In this document: positions 25,865 to 34,794 of the stretch, piece after piece
How the letters are laid out: every line of letters begins with the position of its first letter
How positions within the stretch are numbered: the stretch's first letter is position 1
Assembly: GCF_000317145.1 (NCBI RefSeq)
Contig: NC_019697.1
Location: 1,550,001 to 1,614,000 of the forward strand
Direction: 5' to 3'
DNA length: 64,000 nucleotides
Source: Chamaesiphon minutus PCC 6605
GTDB lineage: Bacteria; Cyanobacteriota; Cyanobacteriia; Cyanobacteriales; Chamaesiphonaceae
Made by a program: the position numbers and the translations under genes
The notes under the pieces: model-generated
What the model was told of the DNA's origin: nothing
Seen by the model: the letters and a program-made list of their open reading frames with translations, nothing else
Database searches by the model: none

Positions 25865-26136
25865 TAGGCTTTAGGCTTTAGGTATTAGGTATTAGGCTTT
25901 AGGTATTAGGTATTAGGCTTTAGGTATTAGGTATTAGGCTTTAGGCTTTAGGGAATTAGCCGTTTTGATAAGTAGTAAATCATACATCATTTCAGTAACG
26001 CTAAAAAGGAATGTTTCGACAATTCTCCACCCTATCATCCCTCTCCCCTAAAACTTAAAGCCTACCATCTACTCCCTATCCCCTATTCCCTATCCCCTAA
26101 AGCCTAAAGCCTACCCTCTACCCCCTACCCTCTAAA
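25865..26136. repeat. Inverted pair of heptamer tandem repeats
   Basis: Left arm 25864-25952 consists of TAGGCTT/TAGGTAT heptamers (about 12 units). Right arm, about 26040-26136, holds CCTAAAGCCTAAAGCCTACC and CCCTATCCCCTATTCCC heptamers. The two arms are largely complementary and could form a very long hairpin. No gene in between. Confidence 0.88.
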
Positions 26137-26138
26137 TT

Positions 26139-26606
26139 ATGACTCGATTGCACTCTCGCTCTGGAGTATTACTCCCTTGGTATACCCGATTCTGGAATTG
26201 GTGCAAGCAATTTCCGGCGATCTTAGCAACTGGAGCGAGTACACCACCAGAAACTACGGGTATCGCGGCGGCAGCTTTAATTAGTGCGGCTATCGGTGCT
26301 GTCATGATGATGGTGACACACCACCTCACCCATACCTCATCAGACATAGAGCAATCGATCGAGTGGTTAGGCAGTTGGATTCCAGGTAGCCAGAGTACCG
26401 ATCCAGTGACTGGCAATATTGGCACTTATGCAGGCGTAGAAACGGTGCTGTTAATCGGCTGGATCGTCAGTTGGGTCATCCTCCACGCTCTGCTCCAGCA
26501 TCGTCAAGTCCGCACCAGAACGGTCTTCTTTGGCACCTTTGGGTTATTGGTGGCCGCGATCGTGATGTGTTGGCATCCGCTGTTTCCTTATCTCCCTCTA
26601 CATTAA
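26139..26606 (+). CDS. Small membrane protein, unknown function
   Basis: 155 residues with about three hydrophobic segments (TTGIAAAALISAAIGAVMMMV, VETVLLIGWIVSWVILHALL, TVFFGTFGLLVAAIVMCW). The segment HHLTHTSSDIEQSIEWLGSWIPG between the first two is polar. No family recognised. ATG start at 26139. It lies 17 bp before the next gene, so the two are likely co-transcribed. Confidence 0.65.
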   Translation: MTRLHSRSGVLLPWYTRFWNWCKQFPAILATGASTPPETTGIAAAALISAAIGAVMMMVTHHLTHTSSDIEQSIEWLGSWIPGSQSTDPVTGNIGTYAGVETVLLIGWIVSWVILHALLQHRQVRTRTVFFGTFGLLVAAIVMCWHPLFPYLPLH

Positions 26607-26623
26607 TTTCCAGCAATTAGCTT

Positions 26624-26905
26624 ATGCTTACCGACTCCGATTTGACTTCTTCAGATTTTACTGATGTACCCACTAGCGATTTCCATTCGGGTTTCACTGG
26701 CGTACCCGCCACCGAGGTCCATCCTCATCGCATGTCAGCCAGGGAGCTACATCGATATGTCTGGGGACTGATGGCTGTATTTGGCGCATTTGCACTGAGT
26801 TATCCGATTGCTTGTTGGCGAGTCAGTCAATCCGAGCAGTTTCGCCCCTATGGATCTCACGTCAAAGATTTGACGCTGCCAATCAGTGGATCTACTAGAA
26901 AGTAA
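26624..26905 (+). CDS. Single-span membrane protein, unknown function
   Basis: 93 residues: an acidic, threonine/serine-rich N-terminus of about 45 residues with a repeated pattern (TDVPTSDFHSGFTGVPATEVH), then one transmembrane segment (YVWGLMAVFGAFALSYPIACW), then a short polar tail. No homolog recognised. It seems to form a unit with the two preceding membrane proteins. Confidence 0.6.
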   Translation: MLTDSDLTSSDFTDVPTSDFHSGFTGVPATEVHPHRMSARELHRYVWGLMAVFGAFALSYPIACWRVSQSEQFRPYGSHVKDLTLPISGSTRK

Positions 26906-27185
26906 GACGTGGCTCGATGATTAAAGGTTATTGCTGTTGAATAGATTCGACATCTTCGCACTAAAACTATCCATGAAATTCAATTCTACCTGAGTAGTTT
27001 ACCGATATATTAGGCAGATCGGATCCCACTTTTATCGCGCTATTTTGATGTGACACGCGCTGACATCCAAGCAGTTAGGCGAGACAATTATGGTGGTTGA
27101 TGCTAACCCAAATCGAAAGTGTGAATGTGGAGTTGATACCAGATTTCTATAGTAGCCGAAGAAACCCGACCTCTTTAGAAATATC

Positions 27186-28403
27186 ATGCGTAAGCCCGTT
27201 TTAACGTTTTTTTATCAATATAATCCCTGGCAATCTAGCATTGGTGGGATTCAAACCCTAATTTCGTCATTTATTAAGTATGCCCCTGATGAGTTTGAGA
27301 TCCGTCTAGTTGGTGTCGGCGACAAACATTCCGGGCAGATTGGGGTCTGGCAGGAAACGGAACTCCACGGCAGAAAGTTGCTATTCTTTCCCCTATTTGG
27401 ATTAGAAAATGATGATGTTAGACGCTTAGTTCCCACGACCATCAGGTATATGACTGCCCTAATGGAACACTGTTTTGCTTCTGATTTCATGCACTTCCAT
27501 CGCATTGAGCCGACGCTAACAACGCTCCGCTGGCATGGCGATAAAACCCTGTTTATCCACAACGATATCCGCACACAGTTGCTGTCGCCAGACGGTCGGC
27601 AGGCGATCCTCTGGAGTCTTTTTCCAAAGATATACTTTGCGTTAGAGGGATTGCTGGTGAGTCAGTTTAGCCGCATCCTATCTTGCAACTCTGACTCAAC
27701 TGAGCTGTATAAAAAACTGTATCCATCGCTAGCCGAACGGGTTAATTACTACCGCAACAGTGTAGACACCGATATTTTCTATCCATTATCAGTCACAGAG
27801 CAACAACAACAACGACAGCAGTTAGCTCAAAAACTGGGACTCTCAGCAGCGACCCGATTTATTCTATTTGCCGGACGACTCCATCCCCAGAAAGATCCAT
27901 TGTTGTTGGTGCGATCGCTCTCAGCAGTGAATCAGCCAAATGTACACTTATTAATTGCCGGAGATGGCGAACTAGCAGAGGCTGTACGCATGGAAGTCGA
28001 TCGGTTAGGGCTGACTAAACAGGTAACGATGCTGGGTGCTCTCCAGCAAGCAGAACTAGCAGATCTACACCGTCTTGCCAGTATTTGCCTTCTGACAAGT
28101 GTTTATGAAGGATTACCGCTAGTAGTACTAGAGGCTCTGGCCTGTGGCACACCAATCGTCACCACCCGCTGTGGTGACATTCCAGCAGTGCTGACACCTG
28201 GGAGTGGCATCGTCTGTGAAACGCGGTCTCCGATGGCAATTGCGACAGCAATTGAGTCCGTTTTGCAGCAGCCAAACCTCTATTCTGCTGAAGCCTGCGT
28301 TTTAGCAGCGCAACCTTACAGTGCTCGTGAGGTTATGCATCAGATCTACAACGATATGCTGCAACGCTGGCAAGCTCGCAATCGTTCATCAATGTCACTC
28401 TAA
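27186..28403 (+). CDS. GT4-family glycosyltransferase
   Basis: 405 residues, GT-B fold. N-terminal glycine-rich loop at SSIGGIQTLISSF, donor-binding C-terminal half with FAGRLHPQKDPLLLVRSLSA (about 220-240) and the EX7E motif in YEGLPLVVLEALACGTPIVTT (about 317-335). It transfers a sugar from a nucleotide donor in the assembly of an extracellular polysaccharide repeat unit. First gene of the plus-strand polysaccharide locus, 136 bp before another GT4. The sugar and acceptor are unknown. Confidence 0.92.
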   Translation: MRKPVLTFFYQYNPWQSSIGGIQTLISSFIKYAPDEFEIRLVGVGDKHSGQIGVWQETELHGRKLLFFPLFGLENDDVRRLVPTTIRYMTALMEHCFASDFMHFHRIEPTLTTLRWHGDKTLFIHNDIRTQLLSPDGRQAILWSLFPKIYFALEGLLVSQFSRILSCNSDSTELYKKLYPSLAERVNYYRNSVDTDIFYPLSVTEQQQQRQQLAQKLGLSAATRFILFAGRLHPQKDPLLLVRSLSAVNQPNVHLLIAGDGELAEAVRMEVDRLGLTKQVTMLGALQQAELADLHRLASICLLTSVYEGLPLVVLEALACGTPIVTTRCGDIPAVLTPGSGIVCETRSPMAIATAIESVLQQPNLYSAEACVLAAQPYSAREVMHQIYNDMLQRWQARNRSSMSL

Positions 28404-28539
28404 CAAACGATCGGGTCTTTAAACAATCCATTTTGTCAGCTAAAAACTAGCGAACGCGATGAAATTTCCTTAAGTTACAGAGCATATTTTCAACTACACA
28501 ATCACAACAATACACAAGATCGGATTAATAACTCAATCT

Positions 28540-29709
28540 ATGAAAATCGCTGTAATTGGCTCTAAAGGCTTGCCTCCCCAAGAAGGTGGCATCGAACACC
28601 ATTGTGCCGAAATCTATCCTTCGATGGCAACAGAAGGGCATTTGGTCGATCTCTTTGCTCGGTCTTCCATTACTGGCTTATCTTGGCGCGATCCTAGTGA
28701 TTTTCGAGGAATTCGGATCGTTTCTTTACCAGGTTCGAGATTCAAGGGCGTTGATGCACTAGTTAACTCGGCAATCAGTACGGTTGTTGCTAGTTTAAAG
28801 CGATACGATATCGTGCATTTCCACGCTTTGGGGCCATCTTTGTGGGTATGGTTACCACACTTGTTCACTCGATCGAAAATTATCGTCACATGTCACGGTC
28901 TTGATTGGCAACGAAGCAAATGGGGGAAATTTTCCAGCCTGTTGATTCGTTTAGGCGAACGGGTAGCCGTTCGATTTGCCCACCGCATTATCGTAGTTTC
29001 AGAAGATCTACAACGTTACTTTTGGCAAACATATCGTCGAGAAACCATTTACATTGCCAATGCGCCTGCTAGCTACGCTGAATCCGACTCAAGCTTCGCC
29101 GCTGGCACTTCATTCGGTTTAGCTAAAAACCGATACATTCTGTTTCTGGGTAGATTGGTGCCAGAGAAATGCCCTGACTTATTGATTACTGCATTTGGGC
29201 AACTTCAGCTCAAAGGTTGGAAATTGGTGATTGCTGGCGGGATCGACCACTTATCCTTTGCTAAAGATCTCATTGGATTGGCGGCAGGAAGAACCGATAT
29301 TGTCTTTACGGGCGAACTTCAAGGAAGCGAGTTGGCTGAAATAGTCCGAAATGCTGGCATATTTGTGTTGCCGTCTGCACTCGAAGGACTGTCGCTGGCG
29401 TTACTGGAGGCGATGCACGAGCAGGTGCCTGTAATTGCTAGTGACCTACCCGTCCATCAGACGATCTTGGGGGAAGATCGAGGGATCTTGTTTCGGACTA
29501 ATGACTTGGAGTCGTGTATGTCCAAACTAGAGTGGGCAGTGCAACATCTCCCCGAAATGGCAATTATGGCTGGCAATGCTCAGGCTTACGTGGATCGGCA
29601 TCATAATTGGCATCGCAGTGTAGTGGAACACTTAACTCTCTACCAACAAGTTTTGACTTCAGGCGATGTCCACAGATCTGCTAAATCGGCGGCATTACAT
29701 TCAGCCTAA
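28540..29709 (+). CDS. GT4-family glycosyltransferase (rhamnosyltransferase-like N-terminus)
   Basis: 389 residues. The N-terminus MKIAVIGSKGLPPQEGGIEHH is typical of a GT4 subgroup with GxxGGIE that works on cell-surface polysaccharides. Donor site LFLGRLVPEKCPDLLITAF (about 204-222) and EX7E in LEGLSLALLEAMHEQVPVIASD (about 283-304). Second gene of the polysaccharide locus, 168 bp before the Wzc-like gene. No halogen or indole-related function is suggested, so I do not assign it to the indolocarbazole pathway. Confidence 0.9.
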   Translation: MKIAVIGSKGLPPQEGGIEHHCAEIYPSMATEGHLVDLFARSSITGLSWRDPSDFRGIRIVSLPGSRFKGVDALVNSAISTVVASLKRYDIVHFHALGPSLWVWLPHLFTRSKIIVTCHGLDWQRSKWGKFSSLLIRLGERVAVRFAHRIIVVSEDLQRYFWQTYRRETIYIANAPASYAESDSSFAAGTSFGLAKNRYILFLGRLVPEKCPDLLITAFGQLQLKGWKLVIAGGIDHLSFAKDLIGLAAGRTDIVFTGELQGSELAEIVRNAGIFVLPSALEGLSLALLEAMHEQVPVIASDLPVHQTILGEDRGILFRTNDLESCMSKLEWAVQHLPEMAIMAGNAQAYVDRHHNWHRSVVEHLTLYQQVLTSGDVHRSAKSAALHSA

Positions 29710-29877
29710 AACGAGATGTCGAGCCGATCCGAACTCGGCAAAGCCTAAGCGATCCGCTGCCGCCGTTAGAGAGAAACTCGTGCCGTCAAAAAACTTGATG
29801 CAGGTTACTTAGCAAGCGATCTGAAGAATGTACTAACCAGATCTGCTCTCAGTATTACACACTCACAAAGAGCTACG

Positions 29878-32016
29878 ATGAATAAAAGTTTTACATCTAT
29901 TCCATCGACTTTGATGCGGCACTGGTTTCCATCTGCGCTCGTGTTTGGTTCGGTGATGGCTGGCGCACTCGCTTATTTGAAAGTCACGCCGCAACTCTAT
30001 GAAGCTAAAGCGCAGTTGACCCTCGACGATCGTCAAATCAGCGTTTCTAATATCGGACATGACTTAGCAAAATTGCCAGAGGGTGGGGCGGGATTGCCAA
30101 ACCCGCTAGCAACTCAAGCAGAACTGATTAAGTCGCCAACATTACTAAAACGCGCACTGGTCAAAGTGCAGGCTGCGGGGGTGAAGAATGTGCCGCCCAT
30201 CAGCCAATTGAGTAAGGAACTGCGGGTGAAAAATGTGCCAGCGACTAATATCCTGGAACTGAGCTACCGGGGACAGTCTCCAAAGCTGACGGCTGAGTTG
30301 CTCAATGCCGTCACCGCATCTGCTGTCGAAGAAAACCTGGAAACAATCCGCGCTGGTGCTCGTTCGATTAAGGAATTTTTGGAAGCAGAAGTGCCCAAAC
30401 AACGCGCCCAACTCGAACGGCTCGAAGCAGCAGAGAATCGCTACCGCCAAGAAAATCAGCTCGTCGCCGTTGAAGAGCAAACCAAAGAACTCGTCAAAAG
30501 CTTGGAAACAATCCAAAATCAAGAGCGCGACCTGTCAACCCAATTGCAAGAGGCGATCGTCCGAAATGCATCGCTGAGAAAGTTGGGTGAGTCTGTCTCA
30601 CCCCAATCTGCGCTGACATCTGTGCGAGTTGGGCAGGATGAGGAATTAAAAACGCTGCGAGCGAAGCTTAACGATTTAGAAGCCCGAGTAATTGAAGCGA
30701 GATCGCGGTTTAGCGATCGCAACCCCATTCTGCTAACACTCACGGAGCAAAGAGATGAAGCTCGCAAATTTTATCAAGCTAAACTCGCTCGGATCGTACC
30801 TAAATCGGGGTCGTCATCGCCAGCAGTAGCGGGTGATGCCTTGAGTCAGGACTTAATCTCTAAATCGATCGCCAGCAATATCGATCGGGCGGCGATCGAA
30901 CAGAAATTAGCGGCGGTGAAAAAAATTCGCCTCTCGCTGCAAGCCCAGCTTGCCAATCTGCCCAATCGTCAGCAACCGCTAACGACGCTAACCCGCAATC
31001 GAGAAGAGTCGGCAGCAACGCTGAAACTGTTGCAAGCCAAGTTACAGGAAGCTAGCCTCGCCGAAACGCAACTGGTCAGTAATCTCAAAATTATTGCCCC
31101 AGCAGAGCTGCCCACCCAACCAGAATGGCCGAAAAAATCTGCTGTTTTGTCGATCGCAGCGGCTTTCGGACTCGTACTGACGATCGGGGTAATACTGGTG
31201 CTAGAATTCCTCGACAACTGCTTGCACGATTCCAGCGAAGCGGAACTGATGCTGGCACAAACGACTCTGGGCAAGTTGCCTTCGTTCCCGCATGACTCTA
31301 CCCTCCTCCCGCAAGGTGAGTTCAGGCTGGAGACGTATCATTTAGTCGAACCATACCGAAAACTGTTGAAGAGGTTGAAATTCGATCGTGGCACTCAAAT
31401 TCGGCGACTGGTCATCGGTAGTGCCCTCGCCAGTGAAGGCAAATCGATGGTGGCAGCACATTTAGCGATGGTGGCAGCAATGCAGTCGCGGCGCACACTG
31501 CTAATAGATGCCAACTTGTGGCAGCCAGAGCAGCACCGATTGTTTAACCTCCCAGACTCACCGGGGCTGGCAGAAGTTTTAGAGGGTAAGCTAACTCTGG
31601 AGCAGTCCGTTCAGCCTACTCGGATTGCCAATCTTTCACTTTTGACCTGTGGCAACTTGGTTCACTCGTCGTTTGGTCTAGACTCCGCGAGGATGAAGTC
31701 CTTGTTGGCAGAAGCAGAACGACAGTTCGATTTAGTTATTGTAGACACTCCGGCACTGGCCAGTTCGATCGATGCGTTTGAATGGAGCCACCATAGTGAT
31801 GGACTGGTGCTAGTCGTCTGCCCTGGGGTGACGACACGGAATGGGCTAGCACAAGCTTGGGCCGATCTCCACAAAGAGAAGGTGCCATTCTTCGGTTTTG
31901 TAGTGAACCGAGTCAATCTGCCGCTCGACCTCAATTACATCCGCCCCCCTCGCCTCAAACAGGTCTCGTGGGCTTTACCACGTCGTCATTTGCCTAGTAG
32001 TAAACCGGATCGTTAA
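29878..32016 (+). CDS. Wzc-like polysaccharide co-polymerase with ATPase domain
   Basis: 712 residues. Wzz-type N-terminal part with a first membrane segment about 15-35 (FPSALVFGSVMAGALAYL), a long helical, probably coiled-coil region about 150-330, a second membrane segment near 425-445 (SIAAAFGLVLTIGVILVL), then a BY-kinase-type ATPase with Walker A at ASEGKSMVAAHLA (about 520) and Walker A' LLIDANLW. There is no C-terminal tyrosine cluster (it ends SSKPDR), so autophosphorylation as in Wzc may not occur. It would control chain length and drive export of the polysaccharide. No outer-membrane Wza partner is in the window. Confidence 0.9.
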   Translation: MNKSFTSIPSTLMRHWFPSALVFGSVMAGALAYLKVTPQLYEAKAQLTLDDRQISVSNIGHDLAKLPEGGAGLPNPLATQAELIKSPTLLKRALVKVQAAGVKNVPPISQLSKELRVKNVPATNILELSYRGQSPKLTAELLNAVTASAVEENLETIRAGARSIKEFLEAEVPKQRAQLERLEAAENRYRQENQLVAVEEQTKELVKSLETIQNQERDLSTQLQEAIVRNASLRKLGESVSPQSALTSVRVGQDEELKTLRAKLNDLEARVIEARSRFSDRNPILLTLTEQRDEARKFYQAKLARIVPKSGSSSPAVAGDALSQDLISKSIASNIDRAAIEQKLAAVKKIRLSLQAQLANLPNRQQPLTTLTRNREESAATLKLLQAKLQEASLAETQLVSNLKIIAPAELPTQPEWPKKSAVLSIAAAFGLVLTIGVILVLEFLDNCLHDSSEAELMLAQTTLGKLPSFPHDSTLLPQGEFRLETYHLVEPYRKLLKRLKFDRGTQIRRLVIGSALASEGKSMVAAHLAMVAAMQSRRTLLIDANLWQPEQHRLFNLPDSPGLAEVLEGKLTLEQSVQPTRIANLSLLTCGNLVHSSFGLDSARMKSLLAEAERQFDLVIVDTPALASSIDAFEWSHHSDGLVLVVCPGVTTRNGLAQAWADLHKEKVPFFGFVVNRVNLPLDLNYIRPPRLKQVSWALPRRHLPSSKPDR

Positions 32017-32081
32017 AGCTGTTCTGGCGGTGAAGATTTTATACCATTTTGGATTTTGGATTGAGAAAACCTCGCTGTATT

Positions 32082-33545
32082 ATGTTCGCACGCAACCACC
32101 AAGGACATTTCTCTAACTTGACACTGGCGATCGGGCTGGCAGGCAGTTTACTGGGCTTTGCAGTGGGCATTTTAGCTGGGGTGCAACCCCTCTACCTAGC
32201 ACTAGGTATGGGCGCAGTCGTAGTAGTGCTATGCTTTTTCAAGAATTTTGAAGCGACTGTGCTGGGATTACTGCTGCTGCGATCGGCACTAGATCCGTTC
32301 TCTGCCCAGCAAATTCCAGCGGCGTTCGCCATCGGAGCGATCGTGCTGACATTACTCTACGTTGTGGCAATGGCGTTGACCGAGCGACCCATTCACACCG
32401 ATGGGTTTTGGTGGTTTTTTGCAGGCTGGACGGCTGTTCAGGGCTTATGGGTGATGCTGTTGCCACTCGGTTTGCTCGGGATGGATGGCTCTTTCTGGCC
32501 GGAGAGCCTCCGCGAATGGATTCGGTTATGTTCCTGGGTGATGGTGTATTTGCTAGTGATGCAGATGAAAGCTACCACGTCGCCGCAACGGGTGATTGCT
32601 TGTCTGTTCTGGTCGCTGCTGATACCGCTGACAGTCGCCGCATTACAGGTAATTGCGCCATCTGTGCTACCGCCGATCTTCAGCGGTGTGACTGGAGCCG
32701 GGATCGAGTCGATCGGGGAAGTTTCGCGGGTCAACGGCACACTCGGTTTAGCCAATACGTTTGCTACATTCTGCCTGCTGTTTCTGTTATTAACTTGGTG
32801 GCAGATCGGGCAAGTAAAACGGCGGTGGCCGTGGCTGCTACTATTAGGCGCGATCGTGTTTTTTATTGTCAGCACGAAGTCTCTGTTCGTCTTGCTGATG
32901 ATGGCGATCGCTATTTTAGTCTTAACGGCACCGCGATTAAAGGCGATCGAGCTGCTCGGTGGGATGGCGATCTTGACGATCGCCATCGGGCTGTTTGCTG
33001 GCTCGGATGCTGGTCGAGAACGCTTGGCATCCCTGTACGCTACTCCCTTACTCAATCCCGATATTGATGTTTCCCGTGCCATCTTGCTGTCGGCAACTGA
33101 CAATAACAGTTTTAACTGGCGCATCGCGCAGTGGACGTTTCTGCTGCAAGCTTGGCAGCAGTACCCGGTTATGGGATACGGTCTGCTGACTTGCTCTAAG
33201 CTCACGGTCTTGCATAACTACGCCCATAACGAATATGTGCGGGCACTAACAGAAGGGGGCATTGTCGGGTTAATTGCCTTTATCGGGTTTTTAGGCGTGC
33301 AGATTGGGCGATTGCTCTACCTCGCGCGCCAATCACCGCCGGGAAGCGATCGGCGGAATTTTTGTTGGACGCTGCTGGCGATGTTGCTGGCGACGATCGT
33401 CGGCATGATTACCGAAAATATTTGGACTCACACGACTCTGTTCTTTTACTGGTGGACATTGATGGCAGTTGCAGGATGGGACTGGCAGGAATCACCCCAG
33501 TCTTATGGAGTAGTCGAGCAGCAGCAAACGGAGGTATACCTATGA
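32082..33545 (+). CDS. O-antigen ligase/polymerase-like membrane protein
   Basis: About 487 residues from the ATG at 32082; an in-frame TTG at 32049 adds 11 residues with no support. Roughly 12 hydrophobic segments plus the Wzy_C/ligase signature in the periplasmic loop (QYPVMGYGLLTCSKLTVLHNYAHNEYVRALTEGG, residues about 370-405, quoted here only as its His-Asn core HNYAHNEYV). It would join or polymerise the glycan repeat units on the periplasmic side. The stop TGA overlaps the next gene's ATG (ATGA), which indicates translational coupling. Confidence 0.85.
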   Translation: MFARNHQGHFSNLTLAIGLAGSLLGFAVGILAGVQPLYLALGMGAVVVVLCFFKNFEATVLGLLLLRSALDPFSAQQIPAAFAIGAIVLTLLYVVAMALTERPIHTDGFWWFFAGWTAVQGLWVMLLPLGLLGMDGSFWPESLREWIRLCSWVMVYLLVMQMKATTSPQRVIACLFWSLLIPLTVAALQVIAPSVLPPIFSGVTGAGIESIGEVSRVNGTLGLANTFATFCLLFLLLTWWQIGQVKRRWPWLLLLGAIVFFIVSTKSLFVLLMMAIAILVLTAPRLKAIELLGGMAILTIAIGLFAGSDAGRERLASLYATPLLNPDIDVSRAILLSATDNNSFNWRIAQWTFLLQAWQQYPVMGYGLLTCSKLTVLHNYAHNEYVRALTEGGIVGLIAFIGFLGVQIGRLLYLARQSPPGSDRRNFCWTLLAMLLATIVGMITENIWTHTTLFFYWWTLMAVAGWDWQESPQSYGVVEQQQTEVYL

Positions 33546-34543
33546 GTTTGAAAGATGTAACCGCAGAGTCGATCGCGGCTCCAAAAGTCTCGATCGTCAT
33601 CCCCGCCTATAATGCGATGACTTATCTACCAGACACGCTGGCGAGTGTCTTCCAGCAGACCTTTTATGACTTTGAAGTATTGCTGGTCGATGATGGTAGC
33701 ACTGATTCAATCCAAACCTGGGTGGCGCAGACAGTATTCGATCGGCGGGTGAAGTTAATTTCGCAGCCAAATCAAGGGTTATCAGCCGCTCGCAACACGG
33801 GGATAACGCACTCCCAGAGTGAATATATTGCGTTTCTGGATGCTGACGATCTATGGCATCCCACCAAGCTAGCACAACAGGTACAGTGGCTCGATGCTCA
33901 TCCCACGCTCGGCTTAATTTATAACCAGACAGCACAGATCGACTCGGCGGGAACCCCGACAGGCAGAGTCTTGGGCAGCGCGATCTCTGGAAATATCTGG
34001 CCCCAAATGCTCCAGCGCAATATCATCGACTGCCCTTCCTCAGTGCTAGTGCGAAGGCAATGCTTCGATCGAGTCGGGCTGTTCGATCGAACGCTGCGAT
34101 CGGTCGAAGATTGGGATATGTGGATTCGGATTGCCGCGATCTATCCCGTTGCGGTCATTTGCCAACCCCTGGTCTATTACCGACAGCATCCGAGCAATAT
34201 GTCGAAAAATTGGCGGGTGATGGAACAGTCATTCGATCGAGTAATTACGAAGGCGTTCGCGGCTGCACCGCCAGAATTACAGGCTTTGAAACCACAGAGT
34301 CTGGGGTCTGCTGCTTTGGTTCTGGCTTGGAAAGCACTGCAAAGTCAGGATCGAGATTGCCAACTGGCGCGGAAATTTCAGCAACGGGCGATCGATCGCA
34401 ACCCAAAACTCCGCATTTCTAGCGAAAACTTGCGGCTGACGATCGCGATTTTGGCCTTGAAGTGGTTGGGGGCAGAACGATACAGCCGTTTTCTCTCCAT
34501 TGCTTATGCGGTACGTCGCCGAAGGTCTGGCATCACTGCCTAA
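33542..34543 (+). CDS. GT2-family glycosyltransferase
   Basis: 333 residues from the ATG at 33542, which overlaps the upstream gene's stop. An upstream in-frame stretch is only a shadow of that gene. GT-A fold with VSIVIPAYNAMTYL at the start, LLVDDGSTDSI and then the metal-binding AFLDADDLWHPTKL block. The C-terminal region (RSVEDWDMWIRIAAIYPVAVICQPLVYYRQHPSNMS) is shared with the other GT2 genes here. First of six related GT2 genes in this locus. Confidence 0.92.
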   Translation: MSLKDVTAESIAAPKVSIVIPAYNAMTYLPDTLASVFQQTFYDFEVLLVDDGSTDSIQTWVAQTVFDRRVKLISQPNQGLSAARNTGITHSQSEYIAFLDADDLWHPTKLAQQVQWLDAHPTLGLIYNQTAQIDSAGTPTGRVLGSAISGNIWPQMLQRNIIDCPSSVLVRRQCFDRVGLFDRTLRSVEDWDMWIRIAAIYPVAVICQPLVYYRQHPSNMSKNWRVMEQSFDRVITKAFAAAPPELQALKPQSLGSAALVLAWKALQSQDRDCQLARKFQQRAIDRNPKLRISSENLRLTIAILALKWLGAERYSRFLSIAYAVRRRRSGITA

Positions 34544-34626
34544 TTTGTTCTGCCCCACTGCCAACGGGTTAAGGATATTGGCTTCGTTTAGGCACCGCTG
34601 AATTTAGGTATGAAGCATAGATTTTG

Positions 34627-34700
34627 CCCTCACCCCCAGCCCCTCTCCCAAGCTTGGGAGAGGGGAGCCAGAGCCGGAGGCGAGGGCGGGGTGAGGGCGA
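34627..34700. repeat. CCCTCACCCCCAGCCCCTCTCCCA-type palindromic repeat
   Basis: A GC-rich inverted repeat (CCTCTCCCAAGCTTGGGAGAGG core with GGCGGGGTGAGGGCG at the right edge), a type widespread in cyanobacteria. It extends the reading frame of the next gene at its 5' side by 57 codons that have no protein-like character. Confidence 0.85.
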
Positions 34701-34794
34701 ATCAGACTCTAGCAACGCCGATATTGGCTTCTTTCTAGTACCGCCAACGATTTCAGTCTCCAGGCTCCTATTATCCAGAATTCACTTAAATCTC

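Noticed and set aside
27186-29709. GT4 enzymes as sugar-transfer genes for the indolocarbazole
   Set aside because: They are on the opposite strand, next to Wzc-, ligase- and flippase-like genes, and resemble polysaccharide GT4 enzymes rather than RebG/StaG.
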